Assembly: GCF_030406325.1 (NCBI RefSeq)
Contig: NZ_JAUEQY010000018.1
Location: 1 to 64,000, forward strand
Length of the DNA: 64,000 nucleotides
DNA from: Actinomadura sp. DC4
Lineage (GTDB): Bacteria; Actinomycetota; Actinomycetes; Streptosporangiales; Streptosporangiaceae
Direction: 5' to 3'
In this document: in pieces, positions 17,366 to 25,443 of the stretch
How positions within the stretch are numbered: the stretch's first letter is position 1
How the letters are laid out: the number at the start of each line of letters is the position of its first letter
Translations under genes and position numbers: made by a program
The notes under the pieces: generated by a model
The model's input: only the letters and a program-made list of their open reading frames with translations
Databases searched by the model: none
What the model was told of the DNA's origin: nothing

Positions 17366-18116
17366 GGTACGCGGCCTCACCGTCGACTTCGGCGGGGTAC
17401 GGGCCCTGGACGGGGCGACGCTGACCGTGGAGTGCGGCTCGGTCACCGCGCTGATCGGCCCGAACGGCGCCGGCAAGACCACCTTCTTCAACTGCGTCAC
17501 GGGCCTGTACCCGACCCACGGCGGCAGCGCCACGTGGCGCGGGAAGGAGCTGATCGGGCTGCCCCCGCACGGGATCGCCCGTACCGGCCTGAGCCGTACG
17601 TTCCAGAACCTGGCCCTGTTCCCCTCGATGACGGTGCTGGAGAACGTGCTCGTGGGCGCGCACCTGCTCGGCCGCGCCGGTTTCCTGCGCGGCACGCTGC
17701 GACCGCCGGGCGTCCGCGCCGAGGAGCGGCGCACGCGGCGCGCGGTCGAGGAGGTCATCGAGGAGATCGGCCTGTCGGAGGTGCGCGACGAGCCGGTCGC
17801 CGGCCTGCCGTACGGGACGATGAAGCGGGTCGAGATGGCCCGCGCGCTCGCCTCCGGCCCCGAGCTCCTCCTGCTGGACGAGCCCGCGGCCGGCCTGTCG
17901 GACTCGGAGGTGGAGGACCTCCGGCGGCTGATCCTCGGCGTCAGTGAGCGCCGCGACCTCACCGTCCTCCTGGTCGAGCACCACATGGGCCTGGTCATGA
18001 GCATGTGCGGGCACGTCGCGGTGATGAACTTCGGCCGGACCATCGCCGAGGGCGCCCCGGCCGAGGTGCAGGCCGATCCCGCCGTCGTCGAGGCCTACCT
18101 CGGGGAGTCGGCATGA
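17334..18116 (+). CDS. livG: Branched-chain amino acid-type ABC transporter ATPase LivG (260 aa)
   Basis: Cytoplasmic ATPase of a Liv/HAAT importer. Walker A is GPNGAGKTT, the Q-loop follows SRTFQNLALFPSMTV, the signature is GLPYGTMKRVEMARALA (a variant of LSYGxQR) and Walker B is LLLLDEPAAGLS. LivG-type length and the C-terminal GAPAEVQADPAVVEAYLG are as in the family. The ATG at 17334 overlaps the aldehyde dehydrogenase by 32 bases; a GTG at 17358 overlaps by 8 and is equally plausible. It is followed by livF with an ATGA overlap. The location inside a catabolic operon indicates uptake of the catabolised compound rather than general amino-acid import. Confidence 0.93.
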   Translation: MRWQTGTAVLEVRGLTVDFGGVRALDGATLTVECGSVTALIGPNGAGKTTFFNCVTGLYPTHGGSATWRGKELIGLPPHGIARTGLSRTFQNLALFPSMTVLENVLVGAHLLGRAGFLRGTLRPPGVRAEERRTRRAVEEVIEEIGLSEVRDEPVAGLPYGTMKRVEMARALASGPELLLLDEPAAGLSDSEVEDLRRLILGVSERRDLTVLLVEHHMGLVMSMCGHVAVMNFGRTIAEGAPAEVQADPAVVEAYLGESA

Positions 18117-18823
18117 GCTACCTGAGCGTGTGCGGCCTGACCGCCGGATACGGCCCGGTACGGGTGCTGCGCGAGGTCTCCCTCGATGTCGAGCGCGGGG
18201 CCGTCGTCGCCGTCCTCGGCGCCAACGGCGCGGGCAAGACCACCCTGCTGCGGGCGCTGTCGGGCCTGCTTCCCGGCTGCCGAGGCGAGATCACCTTCGA
18301 CGGGACCTCCCTCATCGGCCGCCGGCCCGAGCGGATCGCCCGGCTCGGCCTGTCCCACGTCCCGGAGGGGCGGGGCACCTTCCCCGAGCTCACCGTCGAG
18401 GAGAACCTCGCGGTCGGCGCCCTGCTCAGCCCCGACCGGGCCGCCGTGCGCAAGGACACCGACCGGATGTATGAGCTGTTCCCGCCGCTGGCCGAACGCC
18501 GCAGGCAGCCGGCCGGCCTGCTGTCCGGCGGCGAGCAGCAGATGCTGGCGCTCGCTCGCGCGCTGCTGTCCAAGCCGCGCCTGCTGCTGCTGGACGAGCC
18601 GTCGATGGGCCTGGCGCCCATGGTCGTACGGCAGATCTTCGAGGTGCTGCGGGTCGTCGCCGACGACGGCCTGACCTGCCTGCTGGTGGAGCAGAACGCG
18701 CGGCTGGCGCTGGAGATGGCCGGCTACGCGTACGTCCTCACCGTCGGCTCGATCACCGCGGAGGGACCGGCCGCGGAACTGGCCGGCGACGAGACCATCC
18801 GCAAGGCATACCTGGCGCTGTGA
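18113..18823 (+). CDS. livF: Branched-chain amino acid-type ABC transporter ATPase LivF (236 aa)
   Basis: Second ATPase of the importer, forming a heterodimer with LivG. Walker A GANGAGKTT, Q-loop region SHVPEGRGTFPELTVEENL (characteristic of LivF), signature LLSGGEQQMLALARALL, Walker B RLLLLDEPSMGLAP and the switch His replaced by Gln in LLVEQNARLAL, as is normal for LivF. The start overlaps the livG stop (ATGA). LivH follows after 10 bases with a strong GAGGAGG ribosome binding site. Confidence 0.94.
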   Translation: MSYLSVCGLTAGYGPVRVLREVSLDVERGAVVAVLGANGAGKTTLLRALSGLLPGCRGEITFDGTSLIGRRPERIARLGLSHVPEGRGTFPELTVEENLAVGALLSPDRAAVRKDTDRMYELFPPLAERRRQPAGLLSGGEQQMLALARALLSKPRLLLLDEPSMGLAPMVVRQIFEVLRVVADDGLTCLLVEQNARLALEMAGYAYVLTVGSITAEGPAAELAGDETIRKAYLAL

Positions 18824-18833
18824 GGAGGACGAG

Positions 18834-19715
18834 ATGCGACACCTGATCCAGACGCTCATCGACGGCGTCGCCAGCGGCATGATCTACGGCAGCCTCGCGC
18901 TCGCGCTCGTGCTGATCCACCGGGCCACCCGGATCCCCAACTTCGCCCAGGGCGAGATGGCGATGCTGTCCTCCTACATCGCCTGGGAGCTGATCGCCAA
19001 CGGCGTCCCCTGGGCCGCCGCGGTCGCGATCACCCTGGTCGTGTCGATGGCCGGCGGCTACGGGCTGCAGCGGGGCCTCATCCGCTGGGTCGAGCGAGGC
19101 GCCCACCTGACCCAGGTGATGGTGACGCTGGGCGTGCTCATGGTGGTGAACGGCTCGGTCGGCCTGCTGTGGGGCTACTCGCCCAAGACGCTCGACAGCC
19201 CGTTCCCCTCCGGCGCGGTGCGGATCGGCGGGATCGTGACGTCCTGGCAGGCGATCGGCATGGTCCTGGTGACCCTCGGGATGCTCCTCCTGCTCTACCT
19301 GCTGCTGAGCCGCTCCCGGCTCGGCCTGCGGCTCCGCGCCGCGGCGCAGAACCCCACCTCGGCCCGGCTGGCCGGGATCGACGTCGGGCGCGCGTACGGG
19401 ATCGGCTGGGGCCTGTCGGCGGTGGTCGGCGCCGCGGCCGGGGTGATGGTCGCCCCGCAGACCGGGCTCGACCCGAACTTCATGTTCCCCGTGCTGCTGT
19501 ACGCCTTCGCGGGGGCCACGGTCGGCGGCTTCGACTCGCCCGGCGGCGCGGTCCTCGGCGGTGTCCTGGTCGGCGTCGTCGAGGCCCTGACCGCGACGTA
19601 CGTCGGGTTCATCGGCACCGAGCTGTCCCTCACCGTCGCGCTGGTGACGATCGTCGCGGTGCTCCTCGTCCGCCCGCAGGGCCTGTTCGGCAGGAAAGAG
19701 GTGGCGCGGGTATGA
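18834..19715 (+). CDS. livH: Branched-chain amino acid-type ABC permease LivH (293 aa)
   Basis: Inner-membrane permease with about eight hydrophobic segments. It carries the LivH N-terminal signature DGVASGMIYGSLALALVLIHR...PNFAQGEMAM and the late GATVGGFDSPGGAVLGGVLVGVVEAL segment that contacts the ATPase. The length is typical. Ends in an ATGA overlap with livM. Together with LivM it forms the membrane channel for the substrate delivered by the LivK-like lipoprotein. Confidence 0.94.
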   Translation: MRHLIQTLIDGVASGMIYGSLALALVLIHRATRIPNFAQGEMAMLSSYIAWELIANGVPWAAAVAITLVVSMAGGYGLQRGLIRWVERGAHLTQVMVTLGVLMVVNGSVGLLWGYSPKTLDSPFPSGAVRIGGIVTSWQAIGMVLVTLGMLLLLYLLLSRSRLGLRLRAAAQNPTSARLAGIDVGRAYGIGWGLSAVVGAAAGVMVAPQTGLDPNFMFPVLLYAFAGATVGGFDSPGGAVLGGVLVGVVEALTATYVGFIGTELSLTVALVTIVAVLLVRPQGLFGRKEVARV

Positions 19716-20713
19716 CCGGGAGCAGGAACGCACTGCTGAGAGCGGCGGCGCTCGTCGCGATGGTCGCGTGCACGTTCACCGTGAGCGACTACGAGCTGAG
19801 CCTGTTCGCCCAGGTCGCGCTGACCGCGGTCGCGCTGCTCGGGCTGAACCTCCTGGTCGGCTACTGCGGTCAGCTCTCGCTGGGCCACGGCGCGTTCTAC
19901 GCCATCGGCGCGTACACGGCCGCGATCCTCATCACCCGTACGAGCGTGGGCTACCTCTGGACGCTGCCGGCCGCCGCCGTGGTCGGCTTCCTCGTCGGGC
20001 TGGTCGTCGGGATCCCGGCCGTACGGCTGCGCGGGTTCAGCCTCGCGCTCGTCACGCTGGCGCTCGCGATCGCCCTGCCACAACTGCTGAAACGCTTCGG
20101 CAGCGTGACCGGCGGCCAGCTCGGCATCACCGTGCCACGGCCCGCCCCGCCCGGCGGCCTCACGACCGACCAGTGGACCTACCTCATCGCGGTCGTCGTG
20201 GTCTTCGTCGTCTTCCTCGGCGTACGCAACCTCGTGTCGAGCCGGATCGGCTCGGCCCTGGTCGCGGTGCGCGACAACGAGCCGGCCGCCGGTGCGATGG
20301 GCATCGCGGTCGCCCGTACCAAGGTCATGACGTTCGCGGTCAGCGCCGGCCTCACCAGCCTCGCCGGCGGGCTCGCCACGCTCGTGACCGGATACGTCAG
20401 CCCGGACAGCTTCAACATGCTCCTGTCGGTCAACCTCGTCGCCGGCATCGTCCTCGGCGGGCTCGGCACCGTGTGGGGCGCGGTGATCGGCGCGGCGTTC
20501 CTGACCTTCCTGCCGCTCTACACCACCGACATCTCCCAGACCGCGCCCGGCATCGTCAACGGCCTGGTCATCATCGCCTTCCTCCTGCTGCTCCCCGACG
20601 GCGTGGCGGGCTTCCTGACACGCCACGCGCGGCGCCTCCGTTCCCGGATCGGCACGCCGCGCTCCTCATCCGTCCCAGACTCCGAACCCGACTCCGAACC
20701 CGTTCGTACCTGA
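19712..20713 (+). CDS. livM: Branched-chain amino acid-type ABC permease LivM (333 aa)
   Basis: Second permease. Family motifs are GYCGQLSLGHGAFYAIGAYTAA near the N-terminus, GFSLALVTLALAIALPQLL, RDNEPAAGAMGI and the C-terminal GGLGTVWGAVIGAAF. About ten membrane segments. After the last segment is a basic stretch (RHARRLRSRIG) and an acidic/Pro tail with the repeat PDSEPDSEP, which faces the cytoplasm and has no known role. Translationally coupled to livH. Confidence 0.94.
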   Translation: MTGSRNALLRAAALVAMVACTFTVSDYELSLFAQVALTAVALLGLNLLVGYCGQLSLGHGAFYAIGAYTAAILITRTSVGYLWTLPAAAVVGFLVGLVVGIPAVRLRGFSLALVTLALAIALPQLLKRFGSVTGGQLGITVPRPAPPGGLTTDQWTYLIAVVVVFVVFLGVRNLVSSRIGSALVAVRDNEPAAGAMGIAVARTKVMTFAVSAGLTSLAGGLATLVTGYVSPDSFNMLLSVNLVAGIVLGGLGTVWGAVIGAAFLTFLPLYTTDISQTAPGIVNGLVIIAFLLLLPDGVAGFLTRHARRLRSRIGTPRSSSVPDSEPDSEPVRT

Positions 20714-20807
20714 CCCCATCATCGGCGGACCGCGGGTGACCCTTCCGGCACCCGCGGGGGTCAGCCACACCCCGAATCAGAAGTCTCCCCAACAGAAGGG
20801 CAGTCCC

Positions 20808-22043
20808 ATGCGCGAACACCTGCGGGTCGGGGCCATGGCCGTCGCGGCCGTCTCGGCACTGGCGCTCTCGGGCTGTGGCCGGTCCTCGGGCGGCGGCTCG
20901 GCCGACCCGGGAATCACCGACACGACCGTCAAGCTCGGCGCGTTCTCGCCGCTGTCCGGGCCCGGCGCCGTGGCCAGCACCGCGACCAAGGGCAGCCAGG
21001 CGTACTTCAAGTACCTCAACGCCGAGAAGGGTGGCGTCACGTTCGCGGACGGGAAGACCCGCAAGATCGACTACACCGTCTACGACAGCCAGAACTCGCC
21101 GGCGGTCGCCCTCCAGGAGACGCGCAAGCTCGTCGAGCGGGACAAGGTGTTCGCCACGTACGGCGACAACGGCACGGCGACGAACCTCGCGGTCCGCGAC
21201 TACCTCAACCAGCAGAAGACCCCGCAGCTCTTCCTGGTCGGCGGCGCGAGCGCGTTCGGCGCCGACAGCGCGAAGTACCCCTGGACGATGCCCTGGCAGC
21301 TCGACTACCTCTCCCAGGGCAAGGCGATGGGCCAGTACCTCGTCAAGACCAAGCCGTCGGCGAAGATCGCGGTCCTCTACCAGAACGACGACTACGGCAA
21401 GGACTACGTCAAGGGCTTCAAGGAGGGGCTCGGCGCCAAGGCGAGCCAGATCGTGAAGGAGTCGAGCTATGAGCTCACCGACTCCACGGTCAACAACCAG
21501 ATCTCCAACCTCAAGGACAGCGGCGCCGACACTTTCGCCGACTTCAGCATCGACAAGTTCACCACTCAGGCGATCAAGCAGTCCGCCGCGCTCGACTGGC
21601 ATCCGCTGCACCTGCTCGGCAGTTCGGGCACCGCTGTCGTGCCGGCCACCGGCGCGCTCGGCAAGGGCATCATCAGCACCGCCTACCTGAAGGTCGTGAC
21701 CGACCCGACGCTGGCCACCGACCCGGCCGTCACCGAGTACCGCCGGATCATCGGAAAGTACGCCGGCGCGGGCGTCCCGGCGGACGACCAGGGCGTGGTG
21801 TACGGCGTGGCCGAGGCGCAGACGCTGGAGCACGTGCTGGAGCAGACCAAGGCGCCGACCCGCACCGCGCTGATGGACGCCGCCAAGAGCATCAAGGGCT
21901 ACGTCTGCCCGCTGCTGCTGAACGGCATGACGGTCGACACCTCGCCGACGGACTACTTCCCGCTCCAGCAGAGCCAGGTCCGTGAGTTCGACGGCAAGAC
22001 CTGGGAGCTCAAGGGAGGCGTCATCGATGCCGCGGCCGGCTGA
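20808..22043 (+). CDS. livK: Substrate-binding lipoprotein of the Liv-type importer (411 aa)
   Basis: A type I periplasmic-binding-fold protein that captures the substrate outside the membrane. The start MREHLRVGAM has AGAAGGG upstream and gives a normal lipoprotein signal: a hydrophobic AVAAVSALAL and lipobox LSGC with lipidated Cys23. A Gly/Ser-rich linker follows, then VKLGAFSPLSGPGAVAS and VLYQNDDYGKDYVKGF, both typical of the HAAT family. The fold is seen in proteins that bind amino acids and also aromatic or alicyclic acids, so the ligand is open. A 94-base gap separates it from livM. Its 3' end overlaps the next gene by 17 bases. Confidence 0.93.
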   Translation: MREHLRVGAMAVAAVSALALSGCGRSSGGGSADPGITDTTVKLGAFSPLSGPGAVASTATKGSQAYFKYLNAEKGGVTFADGKTRKIDYTVYDSQNSPAVALQETRKLVERDKVFATYGDNGTATNLAVRDYLNQQKTPQLFLVGGASAFGADSAKYPWTMPWQLDYLSQGKAMGQYLVKTKPSAKIAVLYQNDDYGKDYVKGFKEGLGAKASQIVKESSYELTDSTVNNQISNLKDSGADTFADFSIDKFTTQAIKQSAALDWHPLHLLGSSGTAVVPATGALGKGIISTAYLKVVTDPTLATDPAVTEYRRIIGKYAGAGVPADDQGVVYGVAEAQTLEHVLEQTKAPTRTALMDAAKSIKGYVCPLLLNGMTVDTSPTDYFPLQQSQVREFDGKTWELKGGVIDAAAG

Positions 22044-22968
22044 CCTCGCCGGGCGGGTGTGCGTGGTCACCGGTGCCGGACGCGGGCTCGGCCGCGCGTA
22101 CGCCGGCGACCTGGCCGCGCGCGGCGCGAGCGTCGTGGTCAACGACGTGGGCGCCGCGCTGGACGGGAGCGGCGGCGACGGCTCCCTGGCCGAGTCGGCC
22201 GCCGCGGAGATCCGGGCGGCCGGCGGCGAGGCGGTGGCCAGCACCGACGACGTCGGCGACTGGGACGGCGCCGCCGCGCTCATCGACCAGGCGGTCCGGT
22301 GCTACGGGCGGCTCGACGTGCTCGTCAACAACGCGGGGATCCTGCGGGACCGGACCATCGCGAAGATGAGCGAGGAGGAGTGGGACTCGGTGCTCCGCGT
22401 CCATCTCAAGGCCACCTACGCCACGACTCGCTGGGCGACCCGGCACTGGCGCGATCGCGCCGGTTCCGGGGCCGTCCACGGCCGCCTGATCAACACCACC
22501 TCGGTGTCCGGGCTGTTCGGCAATCCCGGGCAGGCCAACTACGCGGCGGCGAAGGCGGGCATCGCGGCGTTCACCACGGTCGCCGCGCTCGAACTGGCCC
22601 GCCTCGGCGTCACGGCCAACGCCGTCTCGCCCGGGGCCGCCACCCGCATGACGGCCACCATCCCCGGCCGGACCGGTGGGGAGCAGGACGACCGGCGCTC
22701 GCCGCGCTGGGTGGCCGCGGTGGTCGGGTGGCTGGCCTCGCGGAGCTCGGACGGTGTCACGGGGCGCGTCTTCCTCACCTCCGGTCGCCGGCTCGCGGTG
22801 GCCGAGGGCTGGCACGTGGGACCGTTCGCGGACCCGGTCGCCGAGCCCGGCGAGGTCGACACGGTGCTCCGCGGCCTGCTGTCGCGGGCCCGGCCGGAGG
22901 CCGACCTGTACGGCGGCGAACGGGCCGCGCCGGAGATGGCCGCGGACCCGGCCGGCGGCCGCACGTGA
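22027..22968 (+). CDS. SDR dehydrogenase, HSD17B4-like (313 aa)
   Basis: Short-chain dehydrogenase with GAGRGLGRAYA for NAD binding, VVVNDVG (Asp after beta-2, favouring NAD), VNNAGILRDRTIAKMSEEEWD, catalytic Ser in NTTSVSGLFG and Tyr-Lys in NYAAAKAG. The NDVG...RDRT pattern is that of the dehydrogenase part of peroxisomal multifunctional enzyme type 2 and its bacterial homologues, which oxidise (3R)-hydroxyacyl-CoA. The C-terminal ~70 residues form an extension beyond the core fold. Start is set by GGGAGG upstream; it overlaps livK by 17 bases and the next gene by GTGA. Confidence 0.86.
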   Translation: MPRPADLAGRVCVVTGAGRGLGRAYAGDLAARGASVVVNDVGAALDGSGGDGSLAESAAAEIRAAGGEAVASTDDVGDWDGAAALIDQAVRCYGRLDVLVNNAGILRDRTIAKMSEEEWDSVLRVHLKATYATTRWATRHWRDRAGSGAVHGRLINTTSVSGLFGNPGQANYAAAKAGIAAFTTVAALELARLGVTANAVSPGAATRMTATIPGRTGGEQDDRRSPRWVAAVVGWLASRSSDGVTGRVFLTSGRRLAVAEGWHVGPFADPVAEPGEVDTVLRGLLSRARPEADLYGGERAAPEMAADPAGGRT

Positions 22969-23414
22969 CGGAGACGCGCGTCGCGACGCGGCCGTGGTCG
23001 AGCCCGCCGCCCGAGCCGGTCCCGACCCCGCAGACGGTTCCATACTGGGAGTTCACCGCGCGGGGGATCCTGGCGCTGCGGCGCTGCCGCTCGTGCGCGG
23101 CCGTCTTCCACCGGCCGGTGGGCGGCTGCCCGGAGTGCGGCGCGGAGGAGGCCGCGTGGTTCCCCGCCTCGGGGCGGGCCACGCTGTTCTCGTACGTGAT
23201 CGTGCACCGGGGCGAGGGCGCCTTCGCCGACCGCGTCCCGTACGCGGTGGCACTGGTCCGGCTCGCCGAGGGCCCGGTCATGGTGACCGGCGTCGTGGAC
23301 GTCGCGCAGACGCCGGAGGCGCTCCGGCTGGACATGCCGTTGCGGGTCCGCTTCGAGCCCCGGGGCGGGTACGCGCTGCCGGTGTTCGCCCCCGAACCGG
23401 AGGCGGGCCCGTGA
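22965..23414 (+). CDS. DUF35 zinc-ribbon/OB-fold acyl-CoA-associated protein (149 aa)
   Basis: Small protein with a zinc ribbon CRSC...CPEC at about residues 39-58 followed by an OB-fold (ATLFSYVIVHRGEGAFADRVPYAVALVRL). Such DUF35 proteins bind acyl-CoA and partner with SCP2-type thiolases; in mycobacterial cholesterol side-chain degradation the DUF35 part of ChsH2 works with the aldolase Ltp2. Here it is directly followed by, and overlaps (GTGA), an SCP2-thiolase-like gene, so a complex is likely. No MaoC hydratase domain is attached. Confidence 0.85.
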   Translation: MTETRVATRPWSSPPPEPVPTPQTVPYWEFTARGILALRRCRSCAAVFHRPVGGCPECGAEEAAWFPASGRATLFSYVIVHRGEGAFADRVPYAVALVRLAEGPVMVTGVVDVAQTPEALRLDMPLRVRFEPRGGYALPVFAPEPEAGP

Positions 23415-24586
23415 GCGGTGTGGCGATCGTCGGCGCCGCCGAGACCGACCGGATCGGGTCGGTCCCGGACCGGTCCGCCCTGGAGCTCGCGGTCGAGGCG
23501 GGCCGCCGGGCGCTGGCCGACGCCGGCCTGGGAGCCGCCGCCATCGACGGCGTGGCCGGGGCGTCGGTTCCGCAGCAGGTCGCGTACGCCCTCGGGATCG
23601 AGCCGCGCTGGATCGACACCACCAACGTCGGCGGGTGCTCGTTCCTGGCGCACGTACGCCACGCGGCGGCGGCGATCCATGCCGGGTACGCGAGCACCGT
23701 CCTGATCACCCATGGCGAGTCGGGACGGTCGCGGGTCGGCACGCCGCCACGGCCGCCCGACCCGGCGTCGCTCACCGGGCAGTTCGAGGCGCCGTACGGC
23801 GCGCGGGCGCCCTTCACCCGCTTCACATTGCCCGCGCTGCGGTACATGAAGACGTACGGGCTGACCGGGGAGCACCTGGCGGCCGTCGCGGTCGCGCAGC
23901 GGCGGTGGGCGGCCCGCAACCCGCGGGCGATGCGGCGGGAGCCGCTCACGGTGGCCGGCGTCCTGGCCTCCCCGCTCGTCGCCTACCCCTTCCACCGCCC
24001 GGAGTGCTGCCTGGTCACCGACGGCGGCGGCGCGCTGGTGGTGTCCGCTGCGGAGCGCGCGGGAGACGCCGCGCGGGCGGTGCGGGTGCTCGGCACCGGG
24101 GAGAGCCTGGAGGCCCCGCTCGTGGCCGGCATGGCCGACTTCACCTCCTCGGCGGCGGCGCGCCGCGCGGCGGCCGACGCCTTCGGTGAGGCCGGGCTGA
24201 CGCCCGCCGACGTGGACCACGTCATGTGCTACGACGCGTTCGCGCACCTGCCGATGGTGGGGCTGGAGAGCATGGGCTTCCTGGAACCGGGCGCGGCGGG
24301 GGGCTTCTACGCCGGAGGCTGCGCGAGTCCCGGCGGCACGCTGCCGGTGAACACCAACGGCGGCGGCCTGTCCTACACCCACACCGGCATGTACGGGATG
24401 TTCGCGATCCAGGAGGCGGTCCGGCAGCTGCGCGGCGAGGCCGCGGCGCAGGTGCCGGGCGTGGAGGTCAGCACCGTGCTCGGATTCGGTGGGATGTTCG
24501 CCGCCGCGGCGGTGTTGGTGCTGGCCAGATGGGGTGAGCGGCCCTCGGGCTCCCTTGACCGGGCGACGGCGGCGCGCGTACCGTGA
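23411..24586 (+). CDS. SCP2-type thiolase-like protein, possible retro-aldolase (391 aa)
   Basis: Thiolase-superfamily protein of the lipid-transfer group. The N-terminus reads VAIVGAAETDRIG. At the usual nucleophile site the segment is TNVGGCSFLAHVRHAAAAI, with a Cys close to but not in the standard thiolase context, and the C-terminal part has GGCASPGGTLPVNTNGGGLSYTHTGMYGM in place of the classical GHPxGxSG. This resembles Ltp2-like aldolases that split a beta-hydroxy-acyl-CoA without CoA. Pairing with the DUF35 protein supports that reading. The gene ends 50 bases before the next start, where a promoter motif lies. Confidence 0.8.
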   Translation: MSGVAIVGAAETDRIGSVPDRSALELAVEAGRRALADAGLGAAAIDGVAGASVPQQVAYALGIEPRWIDTTNVGGCSFLAHVRHAAAAIHAGYASTVLITHGESGRSRVGTPPRPPDPASLTGQFEAPYGARAPFTRFTLPALRYMKTYGLTGEHLAAVAVAQRRWAARNPRAMRREPLTVAGVLASPLVAYPFHRPECCLVTDGGGALVVSAAERAGDAARAVRVLGTGESLEAPLVAGMADFTSSAAARRAAADAFGEAGLTPADVDHVMCYDAFAHLPMVGLESMGFLEPGAAGGFYAGGCASPGGTLPVNTNGGGLSYTHTGMYGMFAIQEAVRQLRGEAAAQVPGVEVSTVLGFGGMFAAAAVLVLARWGERPSGSLDRATAARVP

Positions 24587-24636
24587 CAACCACTGAATAA
24601 AATGTGATTTCACTGACTAGAATTGAGAGTGCTCGG
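24587..24636 (+). promoter_or_regulatory. Internal promoter/operator region with exact ATTTCACTGA motif
   Basis: The gap between the SCP2 thiolase and the crotonase gene is AT-rich for this genome. It contains ATTTCACTGA at 24607-24616, identical to the motif before the IclR gene and one base off those at 14669 and 14728, with a further CACTGAATAAAA-like half site just upstream. This suggests a second transcription start for the downstream genes under the same regulator. Confidence 0.6.
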
Positions 24637-25443
24637 ATGGTCGAACAGCATGTCGCGGTCGAGACCGACGGTCCGGTCGCGGTCGTCATCCTGGACCGGC
24701 CGGAGCGCCGCAACGCCTACACGCCGCTGATGGGCGGGCAGCTCGGCGCGGCGCTCGTCGAACTGGACGCCGACCCGGCGATCCGGGCGATCGTGGTGAC
24801 CGGGCGGGGCGAGCACTTCAGCGTCGGCGCCGACCTGGACGTCGACTGGCGCGAGCGCGGGGCGCACGACGTCGAGTCCCTGGACGATCCCGCCACGGCG
24901 CCGTGGAACCTCGCCACGCCGATCATCGGGGCGATCAACGGCGACGCGATCGGGGTGGCGCTGACCTGGGCCATGCAGTGGGACATCCGCGTCGTCGCCG
25001 AGGACGCGCGGCTGGCGTTCTCCTTCAACCGCATCGGGATCATCCCCGACCGCAACTCCACCTGGCTGCTGCCCCGGCTGATCGGCTTCTCGGCCGCCAT
25101 GGACCTGCTCCTGACCGGGCGCACGATCACCGGATCCGAGGGACACCGCCTCGGCCTGGCCACCCGCCTCGTTCCCGCCGGCGCGGTGCTGGAGGAGGCG
25201 GTGGGCATCGCCCGTGACATCGCCGTCCGCTGCGCCCCTGTGTCGGTGAGCGTGACCAAGCGGCTCATGTACGAGTTCCTGGAGGAGACCGACCGGGTGC
25301 ACGCCTACAACTACGAACGCCGGACCCTCAACTGGGTGCGCACGCTCGGGGAGACCCTGCGCGGCATCGCGGCCTTCAAGTCCCGCGGCGCCCCGAAGTG
25401 GGGGACCGAAAAGTCGGTCCGCATCCCGGCGGAGCTGCGATGA
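24637..25443 (+). CDS. Crotonase-family protein lacking the hydratase Glu pair (268 aa)
   Basis: Enoyl-CoA hydratase/isomerase fold with the oxyanion segment HFSVGADLDV. At the first hydratase Glu position the sequence is AIGVALTWAMQWD (Thr), and at the second it is FSFNRIGIIPDRNST, where an Asp follows Pro. Such changes are common in crotonases that act as isomerases, hydrolases or C-C lyases, so simple hydration is doubtful. The ATG at 24637 is preferred over one at 24604 because the longer form would cover the ATTTCACTGA operator. The stop overlaps the next ATG (ATGA). Confidence 0.84.
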   Translation: MVEQHVAVETDGPVAVVILDRPERRNAYTPLMGGQLGAALVELDADPAIRAIVVTGRGEHFSVGADLDVDWRERGAHDVESLDDPATAPWNLATPIIGAINGDAIGVALTWAMQWDIRVVAEDARLAFSFNRIGIIPDRNSTWLLPRLIGFSAAMDLLLTGRTITGSEGHRLGLATRLVPAGAVLEEAVGIARDIAVRCAPVSVSVTKRLMYEFLEETDRVHAYNYERRTLNWVRTLGETLRGIAAFKSRGAPKWGTEKSVRIPAELR

